Shown: piece by piece, positions 1 through 7,133 of the stretch
Layout: each line of letters begins with the position of its first letter
Position numbering within the stretch: the stretch's first letter is position 1
Assembly: GCA_030149685.1 (NCBI GenBank)
Contig: JASLGI010000116.1
Location: forward strand, 1-8,343
DNA length: 8,343 nucleotides
DNA from: Bacillaceae bacterium
GTDB lineage: Bacteria; Bacillota; Bacilli; Bacillales_A; Planococcaceae
Direction: 5' to 3'
Made by a program: the position numbers and the translations under genes
Notes under the pieces: generated by a model
What the model was told of the DNA's origin: nothing
What the model saw: only the letters and a program-made list of their open reading frames with translations
Database searches by the model: none

Positions 1-74
1 ATATTAACGCAGGACAGAATCTAAAAAAAGAAGCTGAAAGACTTCTAACCGTAGGGACTACGGGGATAGCCTAA
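1..74 (+). CDS. tnpB: TnpB (IS200/IS605 RNA-guided endonuclease), C-terminal 23 codons only
   Basis: The frame starting at base 3 reads INAGQNLKKEAERLL followed by TVGTTGIA and a TAA stop at 72-74. TnpB proteins of Bacilli often end with an N-I-x-x-G-x-x-L helix after the last RuvC Asp, then a tail like this one. Most of the protein, including the RuvC catalytic residues and the zinc finger, lies upstream of the window, so I cannot say whether the gene is intact. The identification rests on the short tail plus the matching IS right end that follows it. TnpB is an RNA-guided DNA nuclease, the ancestor of Cas12, that helps the element persist at its donor site. Confidence 0.7.
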   Translation, partial: INAGQNLKKEAERLLTVGTTGIA

Positions 75-141
75 TCAATTAGCGTTCGTTAGAACGCTGT
101 ACTTAGGAATCCACTACGGCTTTAGCCTAGTGGTAGTTCAA
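1..141 (+). mobile_element. Right end of an IS200/IS605-family insertion sequence (left part outside the window)
   Basis: Three things mark this as the right end of an IS200/IS605 element. First, the sequence opens inside a tnpB-like reading frame that stops at 72-74. Second, a bulged subterminal hairpin lies at 111-133 (CCACTA, bulged C, GGC, TTTA loop, GCC, TAGTGG). Third, GAAT sits directly at its 5' foot (107-110) and TCAA lies 4 bases after its 3' foot (138-141). In IS608 the right cleavage site is TCAA and it is recognised by a GAAT guide tetranucleotide at the foot of the hairpin, so the arrangement fits exactly. I place the element boundary after base 141. No terminal inverted repeats or target duplication are expected in this family. 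Whether a tnpA transposase gene is present cannot be seen. Confidence 0.82.
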
Positions 142-143
142 TG

Positions 144-160
144 AAAGGATGTCCTTTTTT
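144..160 (+). terminator. Short hairpin with T run just outside the IS end
   Basis: AAAGG (144-148) and CCTTT (153-157) pair around a 4-base loop, and a run of T continues to base 160. It could be a weak intrinsic terminator for the element or a remnant of the terminator of the gene into whose neighbourhood the IS inserted. The stem is short, so confidence is low. Confidence 0.3.
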
Positions 161-219
161 AGTTCTATAATATATGTTGAAGTTTTCAAACAAATTCGAA
201 GAAGTTATGCAGAAAGACA

Positions 220-263
220 AAAACTAGTATCCCTTTAGTTTCAAATAAAGGGATACTAGTTTT
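220..263. terminator. Bidirectional intrinsic terminator, perfect 18-bp stem
   Basis: Bases 220-237 and 246-263 are perfect reverse complements (AAAACTAGTATCCCTTTA against its complement) around an 8-base loop. The plus strand continues TTTAGTTTTT. The minus strand leaves the stem into TTTGTCTTT, the outer A/T pairs adding to the run, so it can end transcription from both sides. On the minus strand it closes the ispG-yqfW operon, whose last stop codon lies 53 bases upstream of it at 316-318. The gene-free stretch from 142 to 315 otherwise holds no feature I can support. Confidence 0.85.
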
Positions 264-315
264 AGTTTTTATTAGGCTAGGTTTTGTCCGAATTTCATGA
301 AAGGAATTTAAATAT

Positions 316-891
316 TTATTTTTCACACGGGAATAATTGTTTCGTTAGTTTTTCAGCATCTGACCAATTATAAATGCGTGTCACACCTTTAGGAAGAGGC
401 CCTTGATTCCAAGGAGTATCAAATAAAAACACAGGAATTTTCAACTTTTCATGAATAGTCAGTGCATTATCATATTTATCTTCAAAAAATGCATCTACTT
501 GCAATTGTTGAGCAGTCATCACTTTATCATGGCTACCGACAAAATGAATAGAATCGAAAGGAATCTCGTGTTTTTGAAACCATTCAATCGTTGTGTCTTT
601 CACATTATCTCCGCGAGCTGTAATGTAATGTAAGTCAAAGCATTTTTTCCAGTGAGGAAGAATCGATAAAACATTCGTATGAACCGGGGAATGGGTATAA
701 ATTTCATGTTCAGTTTTTTGAAACCATTCCGCGAACTTTTGAGGATCGACATCAAACGCTTTCGTTAAATCGTATTCTTTAATATCTTTGAGCTGAAGAT
801 TCGTATTAAAATCACGGTTAATAAAAGGCACCAAAGCCGACGGGCACGTAACTGTCCCGTCGATATCGATGCCTAAGCGAGGTCGCATCAT
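316..891 (-). CDS. yqfW: Putative 5'(3')-deoxyribonucleotidase of the HAD superfamily (NT5C type), YqfW-like
   Basis: This 191-residue cytosolic protein belongs to the haloacid dehalogenase fold family of nucleotidases, which remove phosphate from (deoxy)nucleoside monophosphates. HAD motif I is D9-I-D11-G-T13 near the N-terminus, where D9 would be the nucleophile and D11 the acid/base. Motif II is the Thr of the YITARG segment (T91). A motif III Lys is likely at HDK (K123), and motif IV is FFEDK-x-DNA around E137-D141. All catalytic motifs are present. The length fits YqfW, the putative nucleotidase of Bacillus subtilis, which also lies near ispG. The start ATG at 891-889 overlaps the ispG stop (ATGA), with AGAGGAAG just upstream inside ispG, so translation is probably coupled. 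A second ATG follows immediately. The exact substrate is not known from sequence. Confidence 0.85.
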   Translation of the reverse strand: MMRPRLGIDIDGTVTCPSALVPFINRDFNTNLQLKDIKEYDLTKAFDVDPQKFAEWFQKTEHEIYTHSPVHTNVLSILPHWKKCFDLHYITARGDNVKDTTIEWFQKHEIPFDSIHFVGSHDKVMTAQQLQVDAFFEDKYDNALTIHEKLKIPVFLFDTPWNQGPLPKGVTRIYNWSDAEKLTKQLFPCEK

Positions 892-2000
892 TCGTTTGCT
901 TCCTCTTGTTCTTTACGTTGTTTTTCATAATACTCTTCTGCGAGTTTATCAATTTCTTTTTTCAGCTCATCAACTAAGTCATCTTCAGGCACTTTTCGAA
1001 CGATTTCGCCTTTCATAAAGAGTAAACCTTCTCCTCGCCCGCCAGCAATACCGATATCTGCTTCACGTGCTTCACCAGGTCCGTTCACAGCACATCCGAG
1101 AACAGCTACTTTGATTGGTGCTTTAATCGTTGAAATATACTCTTCGACTTCGTTTGCCACAGAAATTAAGTCGATTTCAATACGTCCACATGTTGGGCAT
1201 GAAATAAGTGTCGCCGCATTTGATGATAAGTGGAACACTTTCAGCAATTCACGCGCAACTTTAATTTCCTCTACAGGATCTGCAGAAAGTGAAATACGCA
1301 TCGTGTTTCCGAGTCCTTCTGAAAGAAGAGCACCGAGTCCAGCTGCTGATTTCACAGTACCGGCGAATAAAGTACCTGACTCAGTAATACCTAAATGTAA
1401 TGGATAATCAAATGCCGCTGCTGCTTTTTTATACGCTTCAATTGCTAAGCCTACATCAGATGCTTTTAGTGAGACGATAATATCGTGAAAATCGAGGTCT
1501 TCTAAAATTTTAATATGATGTAAAGCACTTTCTACCATTCCGTCCGCTGTTGGATAGCCATATTTTTTCAAGATATGTTTTTCTAAAGATCCAGCGTTTA
1601 CTCCGATACGGATAGGGATACCTTTTTCTTTCGCTGCGTTTACAACTGCTTCTACTTTTTCACGGCGCCCGATATTTCCAGGGTTAATACGAATTTTATC
1701 TGCCCCTTGTTCAATCGCGATAAGTGCTAATTTATAGTCAAAGTGAATATCGACAACGAGTGGAATATCGATTTGTGCTTTAATTGCTCCGATAGAACGC
1801 GCTGCTTCTTCGTTTGGACAAGCGACACGAACGATTTGGCAACCCGCTTCTTCCAAACGTTTAATTTGAGCGACTGTCGCATCGACATCTTCAGTTTTTG
1901 TCGTCGTCATACTTTGAATAAATAATTCGTCGCTTCCTCCAATCGTTAAGTTACCGACTTTCACAGGACGTGTATTTTTTCGGTGAGTCATTTTTGTCAT
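888..2000 (-). CDS. ispG: 4-hydroxy-3-methylbut-2-en-1-yl diphosphate synthase (flavodoxin), IspG/GcpE
   Basis: IspG catalyses the penultimate step of the MEP isoprenoid pathway, reductive conversion of MEcPP to HMBPP, using a [4Fe-4S] cluster. The 370-residue protein is the usual bacterial two-domain form: an N-terminal TIM barrel ([36 protein letters not shown]) and a C-terminal cluster domain. The cluster ligands are C268 and C271 (SCPTCGR), C303 and E310 ([10 protein letters not shown]), all intact. The frame is open up to an ATG at 2042, but I choose ATG 2000. It has AAGGAG 8 bases upstream, Bacillus homologues start at this point, and the likely promoter lies between the two ATGs. The charged, Glu-rich C-terminal tail after about residue 350 is a common variable region. 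It is the first gene of an operon with yqfW. Confidence 0.96.
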   Translation of the reverse strand: MTKMTHRKNTRPVKVGNLTIGGSDELFIQSMTTTKTEDVDATVAQIKRLEEAGCQIVRVACPNEEAARSIGAIKAQIDIPLVVDIHFDYKLALIAIEQGADKIRINPGNIGRREKVEAVVNAAKEKGIPIRIGVNAGSLEKHILKKYGYPTADGMVESALHHIKILEDLDFHDIIVSLKASDVGLAIEAYKKAAAAFDYPLHLGITESGTLFAGTVKSAAGLGALLSEGLGNTMRISLSADPVEEIKVARELLKVFHLSSNAATLISCPTCGRIEIDLISVANEVEEYISTIKAPIKVAVLGCAVNGPGEAREADIGIAGGRGEGLLFMKGEIVRKVPEDDLVDELKKEIDKLAEEYYEKQRKEQEEANE

Positions 2001-2027
2001 TTCGTTCTCTCCTTCATTGATTACATA

Positions 2028-2057
2028 TTCATAGTTTATCAATCAACGGCATGTAAA
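2028..2057 (-). promoter_or_regulatory. Probable sigma-A promoter of ispG-yqfW
   Basis: On the minus strand TTTACA (2057-2052) is followed after 18 bases by TATGAA (2033-2028). Transcription would begin near 2021, giving a leader of about 20 bases that carries the AAGGAG site and the ATG at 2000. The -10 is imperfect. This placement puts the upstream ATG at 2042 outside the transcript. Confidence 0.4.
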
Positions 2058-2151
2058 AACAAGCAAGTTCACTTCAAAATATTAATTTTTTCTCGTTTCT
2101 GATGAAAAAATCGATAACTGTGAAAGAAGCGTGACGATTTTCTTAGTCGAT

Positions 2152-2201
2152 TGTAAATGTTATGTAAATTTTCTTCATTCTCTATTTACAATTCATTCAT
2201 A
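2152..2201. promoter_or_regulatory. Candidate PhoP box (11-bp spaced TTTACA-like repeats)
   Basis: On the minus strand TTTACA-N5-TTTACA is perfect (2168-2163 and 2157-2152). On the plus strand TTCATT (2174), TTTACA (2185) and TTCATA (2196) follow at exact 11-bp steps. Bacillus PhoP binds direct repeats of TT(A/T/C)ACA with about 5-base gaps, and the downstream gene is a phosphate transporter. The DNA here is AT-rich, so chance matches are possible. Confidence 0.35.
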
Positions 2202-2214
2202 CAAAGGTCATAAT
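2185..2214 (+). promoter_or_regulatory. Probable sigma-A promoter of the Na/Pi symporter gene
   Basis: TTTACA (2185-2190) and CATAAT (2209-2214) are separated by 18 bases. Transcription would start near 2221, about 50 bases before the chosen start codon at 2272. The -35 hexamer is also one of the repeats of the candidate PhoP box. Confidence 0.55.
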
Positions 2215-2252
2215 TAAGGGAGAGAATGAATCGCTTGTGCGATGGATCAATT

Positions 2253-2258
2253 AGGAGG
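2253..2258 (+). promoter_or_regulatory. Ribosome binding site deciding the symporter start
   Basis: AGGAGG lies 13 bases before ATG 2272. It falls inside the coding region if ATG 2242 were used, and ATG 2242 has no such site at a workable distance. This favours 2272, although the gap is slightly long. Confidence 0.6.
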
Positions 2259-2271
2259 TCGTCAGACACAA

Positions 2272-3903
2272 ATGGAGATAAACTGGCAAGATATGATCTT
2301 CCAATTTATTGGAGGACTCGGGATTTTCTTATTCTCGATTAAGTATATGGGGGATGCGCTTCAAAAGGCAGCAGGCGATCGTTTACGTTCTATATTGGAT
2401 AAGTATACGACCAATCCATTTATGGGGGTACTCGTTGGTATTGTCGTTACTGTATTAATTCAATCAAGTTCAGGAACGACGGTTATTACAGTAGGACTCG
2501 TTAGTGCAGGATTCATGACATTACGTCAAGCAATCGGTGTCATTATGGGGGCAAACATCGGTACGACAGTGACAGCTTTTATTATCGGATTAGATGTTGG
2601 CGCATATGCACTTCCGATTATGGCAGCCGGAGCATTTTTAATTTTCTTCGTCCGCCAAACGAAAGTACGTAACTTCGGGGAAGTTGTTTTCGGTTTCGGT
2701 GGTCTTTTCTTAGGACTTGAAATGATGAGCGATGGAATGAAACCTCTTCGTTCATTAGAAGCATTTACTGATATGACTCTTGCATTAAGTGATCACCCTA
2801 TACTCGGTGTTGTTGCCGGAACAGTCTTTACATTAATTGTTCAAAGTTCAAGTGCGACAGTCGGTATTTTACAAGGACTCTATACAGAGGGGCTTGTCGA
2901 TTTACAGGCAGCATTACCAATTTTATTCGGAGATAATATCGGTACGACAATTACAGCGATACTTGCTGCGATTGGTGCCTCTGTTGCCGCAAGACGAGCA
3001 GCTGCAACGCATGTCTTATTCAACGTCGTCGGTTCGATTATTTTCTTATTATTACTCGTACCATTTACGATGTACGTTGAATGGTTATCAGGAATTTTAA
3101 GTTTAGAACCGAAAATGCAAATCGCATTCGCTCACGGATCGTTTAACATTGCCAATACGATTATTCAATTCCCATTGATCGGTGCATGGGCTTACCTTGT
3201 GACGAAAATGATTCCAGGTGAAGATGTGTTGATTGAATATCGTCCGAAGCATTTAGACCCTCGTTTTATCGAGCAATCTCCGTCAGTAGCGATTGGACAG
3301 GCGAAAGAAGAAGTCATTCGCACAGGGCAATTTGCGGTACAAGGATTAGAAGAAACATTTAAATATCTTGAAACGGGAGATAAAAAACATGCGGAAACAG
3401 CTTATCAAATTGAAGATGCAATCAACAATTTAGATAAAGAAATTACAAATTATTTAGTATCTATTTCTTCGATGAGTATTTCGCCGATTGAATCGAGTCG
3501 ACATGTCTTATTAATGGATAGTATCCGTGATATTGAACGAATTGGAGACCACTTTGAAAACATTGTAGAGTTAACAGATGTACAAAGACTCAATCGTTTA
3601 ACATTGACGGAAGAAGCATTTAGTGATTTAACGAAAATGTTTACGCTGACGATTGAAACTGTTGACAAAGCGATTCAAACATTAAATACGAATGATAAAG
3701 AATTAGCACGCGAAGTGGCAGAACAAGAAGACTTAATTGATAAAATGGAAAGAAAATATCGAAAGCGCCACATTTTGCGATTGAATGAAGGGACATGTTC
3801 TGCTCAAGCGGGAATTGTCTTTGTAGACGTTATTTCAAACTTAGAACGAATTGGCGATCACGCGGTCAATATTGCAGAAGCAGTACTTGGCGAACGTGAT
3901 TAA
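2272..3903 (+). CDS. Na+/phosphate cotransporter (Na/Pi-II family) with C-terminal PhoU domain
   Basis: This 543-residue membrane protein would import inorganic phosphate with sodium. It has the two inverted Na_Pi_cotrans repeats of the NptA/YjbB/YqeW group. Each has a QSSS motif (QSSSGTT at residue 64, QSSSAT at 191) and a matching G-[AD]-NIGTT motif (93-99 and 220-226). Hydrophobic segments fill residues 5 to about 315. After about residue 340 comes a helical PhoU-like domain with its two signature metal-binding motifs, DIERIGDH (420-427) and NLERIGDH (523-530). This domain probably senses or regulates phosphate flux. I choose ATG 2272 (MEINWQDM) because homologues begin there and AGGAGG lies before it; ATG 2242 would add 10 residues encoded by that site. 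It stands alone between a promoter and a terminator, divergent from ispG. Confidence 0.93.
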   Translation: MEINWQDMIFQFIGGLGIFLFSIKYMGDALQKAAGDRLRSILDKYTTNPFMGVLVGIVVTVLIQSSSGTTVITVGLVSAGFMTLRQAIGVIMGANIGTTVTAFIIGLDVGAYALPIMAAGAFLIFFVRQTKVRNFGEVVFGFGGLFLGLEMMSDGMKPLRSLEAFTDMTLALSDHPILGVVAGTVFTLIVQSSSATVGILQGLYTEGLVDLQAALPILFGDNIGTTITAILAAIGASVAARRAAATHVLFNVVGSIIFLLLLVPFTMYVEWLSGILSLEPKMQIAFAHGSFNIANTIIQFPLIGAWAYLVTKMIPGEDVLIEYRPKHLDPRFIEQSPSVAIGQAKEEVIRTGQFAVQGLEETFKYLETGDKKHAETAYQIEDAINNLDKEITNYLVSISSMSISPIESSRHVLLMDSIRDIERIGDHFENIVELTDVQRLNRLTLTEEAFSDLTKMFTLTIETVDKAIQTLNTNDKELAREVAEQEDLIDKMERKYRKRHILRLNEGTCSAQAGIVFVDVISNLERIGDHAVNIAEAVLGERD

Positions 3904-3909
3904 ATGAAG

Positions 3910-3942
3910 AAACTGCTTTCTTTTCAAGAGAGCAGTTTTTTT
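3910..3942 (+). terminator. Terminator of the Na/Pi symporter gene
   Basis: A 13-bp stem (AAACTGCTTTCTT, 3910-3922, with 3926-3938; one G-U pair) has a 3-base loop and runs into a T tract. It starts 6 bases after the stop codon. Confidence 0.9.
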
Positions 3943-4077
3943 GTTTGAATTTTTAAAAAGAGGGAAAAGATTTAACGAAGGCAAACCTTTTCAATTAGAG
4001 AAAAGGGAGTAATAGGAAATACCACCTAGTAAATGCGTAAATGATGCAAAAAAGTACAGAAGTATGAGACGTTTTCA
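3943..4077. other. Gene-free stretch upstream of sodA
   Basis: This AT-rich stretch holds no convincing reading frame with a ribosome binding site. The only structure I see is a weak 7-bp hairpin (CCTTTTC at 3986-3992 with GAAAAGG at 4000-4006). No PerR- or Fur-like palindrome is evident. Confidence 0.5.
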
Positions 4078-4106
4078 TTGAAGCGTGTTCACGAATTTGA
4101 TACAGT
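4078..4106 (+). promoter_or_regulatory. Probable promoter of sodA (extended -10)
   Basis: TTGAAG (4078-4083), a 17-base spacer and TACAGT (4101-4106) preceded by TG-A form an extended -10 promoter. The transcript would start near 4113 and carry a leader of about 42 bases ending in AGGGAGGAA and the sodA ATG. Confidence 0.5.
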
Positions 4107-4154
4107 TTAACGTGTAGGAAGAAATTTTGAATTATTTTAGGGAGGAATTAGATT

Positions 4155-4763
4155 ATGACTTACAAATTACCAGAATTACCATACGCATACGATGCGTTAG
4201 AACCACACATTGACAAAATGACAATGGAAATCCACCACACAAAACACCACAACACATATGTTACAAATTTAAACAAAGCGTTAGAAGGTCACGAAGACCT
4301 CGTTGGCGATAAAACTGTAGAAGAATTAATTTCAAACATGGATGCAATTCCAGAAGAAATTAAAACAGCAGTTCGCAACAACGGTGGCGGACATGCTAAC
4401 CACTCAATGTTCTGGGAAATTTTATCAGCTGACGGAGGCGGAAAACCAGAAGGTAAACTCGCTGAAGCAATTGATAAAAAGTTCGGTAGCTTCGAAGCGT
4501 TCCAAGAGGAATTCGCAGCAGCTGCAGCAGGACGTTTCGGTTCAGGTTGGGCATGGTTAATTGCTAACAACGGTGAAGTAGAAATTATGAGCACACCAAA
4601 CCAAGACTCACCAATTATGGAAGGTAAAACACCAATTATGGGACTTGACGTTTGGGAGCACGCTTACTACTTAAAATACCAAAACCGTCGTCCAGAATAC
4701 ATCAACGCATTCTGGAACGTTGTTGACTGGAAAGAAGTCGCAAAACGTTTCGAAAACGCGTAA
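4155..4763 (+). CDS. sodA: Superoxide dismutase, Fe/Mn family (manganese type)
   Basis: SodA converts superoxide to oxygen and hydrogen peroxide in the cytoplasm. At 202 residues it has normal length. The metal ligands are H27 ([10 protein letters not shown]), H83 ([11 protein letters not shown]), D165 and H169 ([10 protein letters not shown]). G77 in the GGGH segment and Q150 in STPNQDSP are typical of manganese-preferring members, and the sequence is very close to the Bacillus Mn-SODs. One residue is inserted near position 51-53 compared with the Geobacillus enzyme as I remember it. AGGGAGGAA about 7 bases before the ATG is a strong ribosome binding site. Codon choice is biased to AAC, CAC, TAC, ACA and TTA, more than in neighbouring genes, which fits high expression. 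It forms its own transcription unit before pbp, the order also seen in staphylococci. Confidence 0.98.
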   Translation: MTYKLPELPYAYDALEPHIDKMTMEIHHTKHHNTYVTNLNKALEGHEDLVGDKTVEELISNMDAIPEEIKTAVRNNGGGHANHSMFWEILSADGGGKPEGKLAEAIDKKFGSFEAFQEEFAAAAAGRFGSGWAWLIANNGEVEIMSTPNQDSPIMEGKTPIMGLDVWEHAYYLKYQNRRPEYINAFWNVVDWKEVAKRFENA

Positions 4764-4780
4764 TTTATTTAGATGAAACT

Positions 4781-4820
4781 TAGCACATACCTTGTACGTC
4801 AAGGTATGTGCTACTTTTTT
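4781..4820 (+). terminator. Terminator of sodA
   Basis: A perfect 14-bp stem (4781-4794 with 4800-4813; TAGCACATACCTTG and its complement) with a TACGT loop is followed by a T run at 4815-4820. It separates sodA from pbp. Confidence 0.95.
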
Positions 4821-4886
4821 GTTTCTCTTTCACCTTATTTTACTTGATTGAAAGGAAAAGAAAAAAGTAAAGAGCGAAAGAAAAGA

Positions 4887-4920
4887 TTGCTTTTTCGCGA
4901 ACACTTATTCATGATAGAAT
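4887..4920 (+). promoter_or_regulatory. Probable promoter of pbp
   Basis: TGATAGAAT (4912-4920) is an extended -10 element (TG-n-TAGAAT) with only a weak -35 17 bases upstream. Alternatively TTGCTT (4887-4892) pairs with CATGAT (4910-4915) at 17 bases. Either way transcription would start at or after about 4922, which is past the first ATG at 4919. Confidence 0.45.
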
Positions 4921-4934
4921 GATAGATAGAAAGC

Positions 4935-4941
4935 GAGGGAG
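4935..4941 (+). promoter_or_regulatory. Ribosome binding site favouring GTG 4946 as the pbp start
   Basis: GAGGGAG lies 4-7 bases before GTG 4946, depending on how it pairs with 16S rRNA. No comparable site precedes ATG 4919. Confidence 0.45.
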
Positions 4942-4945
4942 ACAT

Positions 4946-7120
4946 GTGCGGAAGCAACCTGTAAAAGTAGATCAAGTGCGAAAAAATGATCAGCGAAATA
5001 TGTTTAATCGTTTAAATTTCTTGTTTTTTGCGATTTTCATCGGATTCGCTGTTTTAATTTTAAGACTTGGTTACTTACAAATTGTAAAAGGCGAAGAGTT
5101 TGCAATGGAAATTGCGAAAACAGATGAAGTAACAGTAAGTACAAACGTACCACGTGGACGAATTTACGATCGGATGGGACGTATTTTAGTCGATAACGAA
5201 CCTCAAAACTCGATTGAATATGTAAAGTCAGAGCAAACAAAGCCCCGAGCAACGCGTGAAGGGGAAAAAGGAATGCTTGAGATTGCCGAAGATTTAGCGA
5301 AATTAATTGAAAAAGATACGAAACGTGTCACAATTGGAGATAAACGAGATTTTTGGATTTTATTAAATCCTGAAGAGGCTCAAGAGAAAGTACCCCAAGA
5401 AGAAGCGAAAAAAATCTACGGAGATGAATCGTTAGAAGACGGAGAAGCGGACCGCATTATTAACCAAATGACGCGAGACCGCATTACAGATGAAGAACTG
5501 GAATCATTTACACCTGAAGAGTTAAAGGTGCTTGCGATTTATCGAGAAATGATGTCAGGTTATGCTTACTCTCCTCAAGTTGTCAAAAGTGGCGATGTCA
5601 CAGATGAAGAATTCGCACTCGTTTCAGAACGTTTAAGTGAATTGCCAGGTGTGAATACATCGACTGCATGGGAACGAAAACGTTTATCGAAAAGTACGGT
5701 ACTCGGATCGACGACAAATCAACTTGAAGGGGTACCACGCTCACACTTAGATCACTTTATGTCACGGGGTTATTCTCGAAATGACAGTGTTGGCCGAAGT
5801 TATTTAGAACAGTATTATGAACCATTACTTGCCGGACAAAAAACAGTATTTACGAATATTAAAGATCGTACTGGACGAGTCGTAGAGAAAAAGATGTTGC
5901 ATGAAGGAATCCCAGGACGAGATCTCGTACTATCTGTCGACCGTGAGTTAGAATTGAAACTTGAAAAAATTGTTGAACAGAAGTTATTACAGTTGAAAGC
6001 AAGTCCAAGTGCAGGGGCATTAGACCAAGCATTCGTCGTTATGATCGATCCGAATAATGGAGAGATTTTATCTCTTGTAGGAAAACAACTCGTTCGCGAT
6101 CAAGAAAAAGGCGGATGGAAAGTATTGGATTACGCATTTGGAACGTTTACAACGTCATATGAAATGGGCTCTACTGTAAAGCTTGCAACGATTTTAACGG
6201 GATACAACGAAAATGTTTTACAAGTAGGAGAAACGAAAATTGACCAACCGTTAAACGTTGGGGGGACACGTAAACGTTCGTTATTCAACCCGAGCGGATC
6301 TGTTCCAGTAAATGATATTCAAGCGATTGGGCGTTCATCAAACGTTTACATGTTCCGTATCGCATTCTCGCTCGGTGGGGGTCATTATGTACCAGGGCGT
6401 GCCATGCATATCGATCCGAAAGCATTTGATGTCTTCCGGAACAACTTCGCTCAGTTTGGTCTCGGTGTAAATACAGGAATTGATTTACCGAGCGAAGCGA
6501 CAGGTGTAAAAGGTACGGATATTCGAACAGGTAAATTGATGGACTTTTCTATCGGACAATTCGATACGTATACAGCGTTACAGATGGCACAATATGTAGC
6601 GACGATTGCTAATGACGGGTACCGTGTAGCACCTCGAATGGTGAAGCAAATACGTGAACCGTCTCCAGATGGTGAGCGTCTTGGCCCACTGATTCAAGAG
6701 ACGGATATTCGTGTATTAAATCGTTTGAATAATACAGATCGAGAGATTGAACAAGTGAAAAAAGGAATGGAATACGTTTACTACGGGCCAAACGGTACGG
6801 CACGTAAAGTGCTAGAAGGCGCAAACTATACAGCTGCAGGGAAAACAGGGACAGCGGAATCATTTAAAGATGGGCAAGGGACGATCAGTTTGTCACACGT
6901 CGGTTATGCTCCGAAAGATAATCCTGAAGTAGCCTATGCAGTTGTCGTTCCTCACGTCTCAACGAGTGCTTTTAGTTATCCACCAGCTGCAAATGATCTC
7001 GTTCGCGCATCATTAGATGCATATTTCGGTTTAAAGAAAGAACGTCATGAAAAAGGAATCGCAGCGGATACCGATGAGAAAGTATTACCACCACTTGAAA
7101 CAGAAGAAGAGAAAAAATAA
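4946..7120 (+). CDS. pbpA: Class B penicillin-binding protein (monofunctional DD-transpeptidase, PbpA/PBP2-3 type)
   Basis: This enzyme cross-links peptidoglycan on the outer face of the membrane and is a beta-lactam target. From GTG 4946 it has 724 residues: a basic cytoplasmic N-terminus, one membrane segment (about 24-44), a pedestal/dimerisation domain opening with VPRGRIYDR (68-76), and a transpeptidase domain at about 356-696. The catalytic motifs are S409-T-V-K412 (in YEMGSTVK), S464-S-N466 and K633-T-G (GKTGTAE). The SxxK box has Met where the common form has Pro (EPGSTxK). Staphylococcal PBP3, encoded beside sodA, also lacks that Pro as I recall it. The frame is open from ATG 4919, but that codon has no ribosome binding site and overlaps the likely -10. 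GTG 4946 has GAGGGAG just upstream. The tail is Glu/Lys-rich. Assignment to the PbpA group rests on similarity and on its place between sodA and rpmG. Confidence 0.93.
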   Translation: MRKQPVKVDQVRKNDQRNMFNRLNFLFFAIFIGFAVLILRLGYLQIVKGEEFAMEIAKTDEVTVSTNVPRGRIYDRMGRILVDNEPQNSIEYVKSEQTKPRATREGEKGMLEIAEDLAKLIEKDTKRVTIGDKRDFWILLNPEEAQEKVPQEEAKKIYGDESLEDGEADRIINQMTRDRITDEELESFTPEELKVLAIYREMMSGYAYSPQVVKSGDVTDEEFALVSERLSELPGVNTSTAWERKRLSKSTVLGSTTNQLEGVPRSHLDHFMSRGYSRNDSVGRSYLEQYYEPLLAGQKTVFTNIKDRTGRVVEKKMLHEGIPGRDLVLSVDRELELKLEKIVEQKLLQLKASPSAGALDQAFVVMIDPNNGEILSLVGKQLVRDQEKGGWKVLDYAFGTFTTSYEMGSTVKLATILTGYNENVLQVGETKIDQPLNVGGTRKRSLFNPSGSVPVNDIQAIGRSSNVYMFRIAFSLGGGHYVPGRAMHIDPKAFDVFRNNFAQFGLGVNTGIDLPSEATGVKGTDIRTGKLMDFSIGQFDTYTALQMAQYVATIANDGYRVAPRMVKQIREPSPDGERLGPLIQETDIRVLNRLNNTDREIEQVKKGMEYVYYGPNGTARKVLEGANYTAAGKTGTAESFKDGQGTISLSHVGYAPKDNPEVAYAVVVPHVSTSAFSYPPAANDLVRASLDAYFGLKKERHEKGIAADTDEKVLPPLETEEEKK

Positions 7121-7133
7121 TCGTTCAACAATG

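Larger units (their letters stand above)
1..161 (+). ncRNA. Candidate TnpB guide RNA (omega RNA / reRNA), 3' portion with guide
   Basis: In IS200/IS605 elements the guide RNA overlaps the 3' end of tnpB, runs through the right end and finishes in flanking DNA, which supplies the guide. Two structures here fit the scaffold: a perfect 7-bp hairpin at 81-98 (AGCGTTC, GTTA loop, GAACGCT) and the bulged hairpin at 111-133. By this logic the guide would begin at base 142 (TGAAAGGATG...). The 5' limit is unknown and the 3' limit is set arbitrarily at about 20 bases of guide. This is inference from family knowledge. Confidence 0.4.

Noticed and set aside
166..171. TATAAT hexamer as a promoter
   Set aside because: No -35 lies 16-18 bases upstream (the DNA there is the small hairpin), and no gene follows on the plus strand before the terminator.
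174..224. A 16-codon frame (MLKFSNKFEEVMQKDKN) before the bidirectional terminator
   Set aside because: No ribosome binding site precedes it, and two frames are open here by chance in AT-rich DNA.
1111..1407. Plus-strand open frame of 98 codons inside ispG
   Set aside because: It is antisense to a highly conserved enzyme, has no ribosome binding site and its translation looks like a shadow of ispG.
2226..2342. A 38-codon plus-strand frame starting at ATG 2226 with AAGGGAG before it
   Set aside because: The likely transcription start is near 2221, which would cut off that ribosome site. The frame overlaps the symporter out of phase and its sequence shows nothing recognisable.
4107..4154. Riboswitch or Mn/Fur/PerR operator in the sodA leader
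   Set aside because: The leader is only about 42 bases, shows no stable fold, and no PerR- or Fur-like palindrome is visible.
4289..4594. Minus-strand open frame of 101 codons inside sodA
   Set aside because: It is a by-product of the strong codon bias of sodA. No start signal is seen and the composition is not protein-like.
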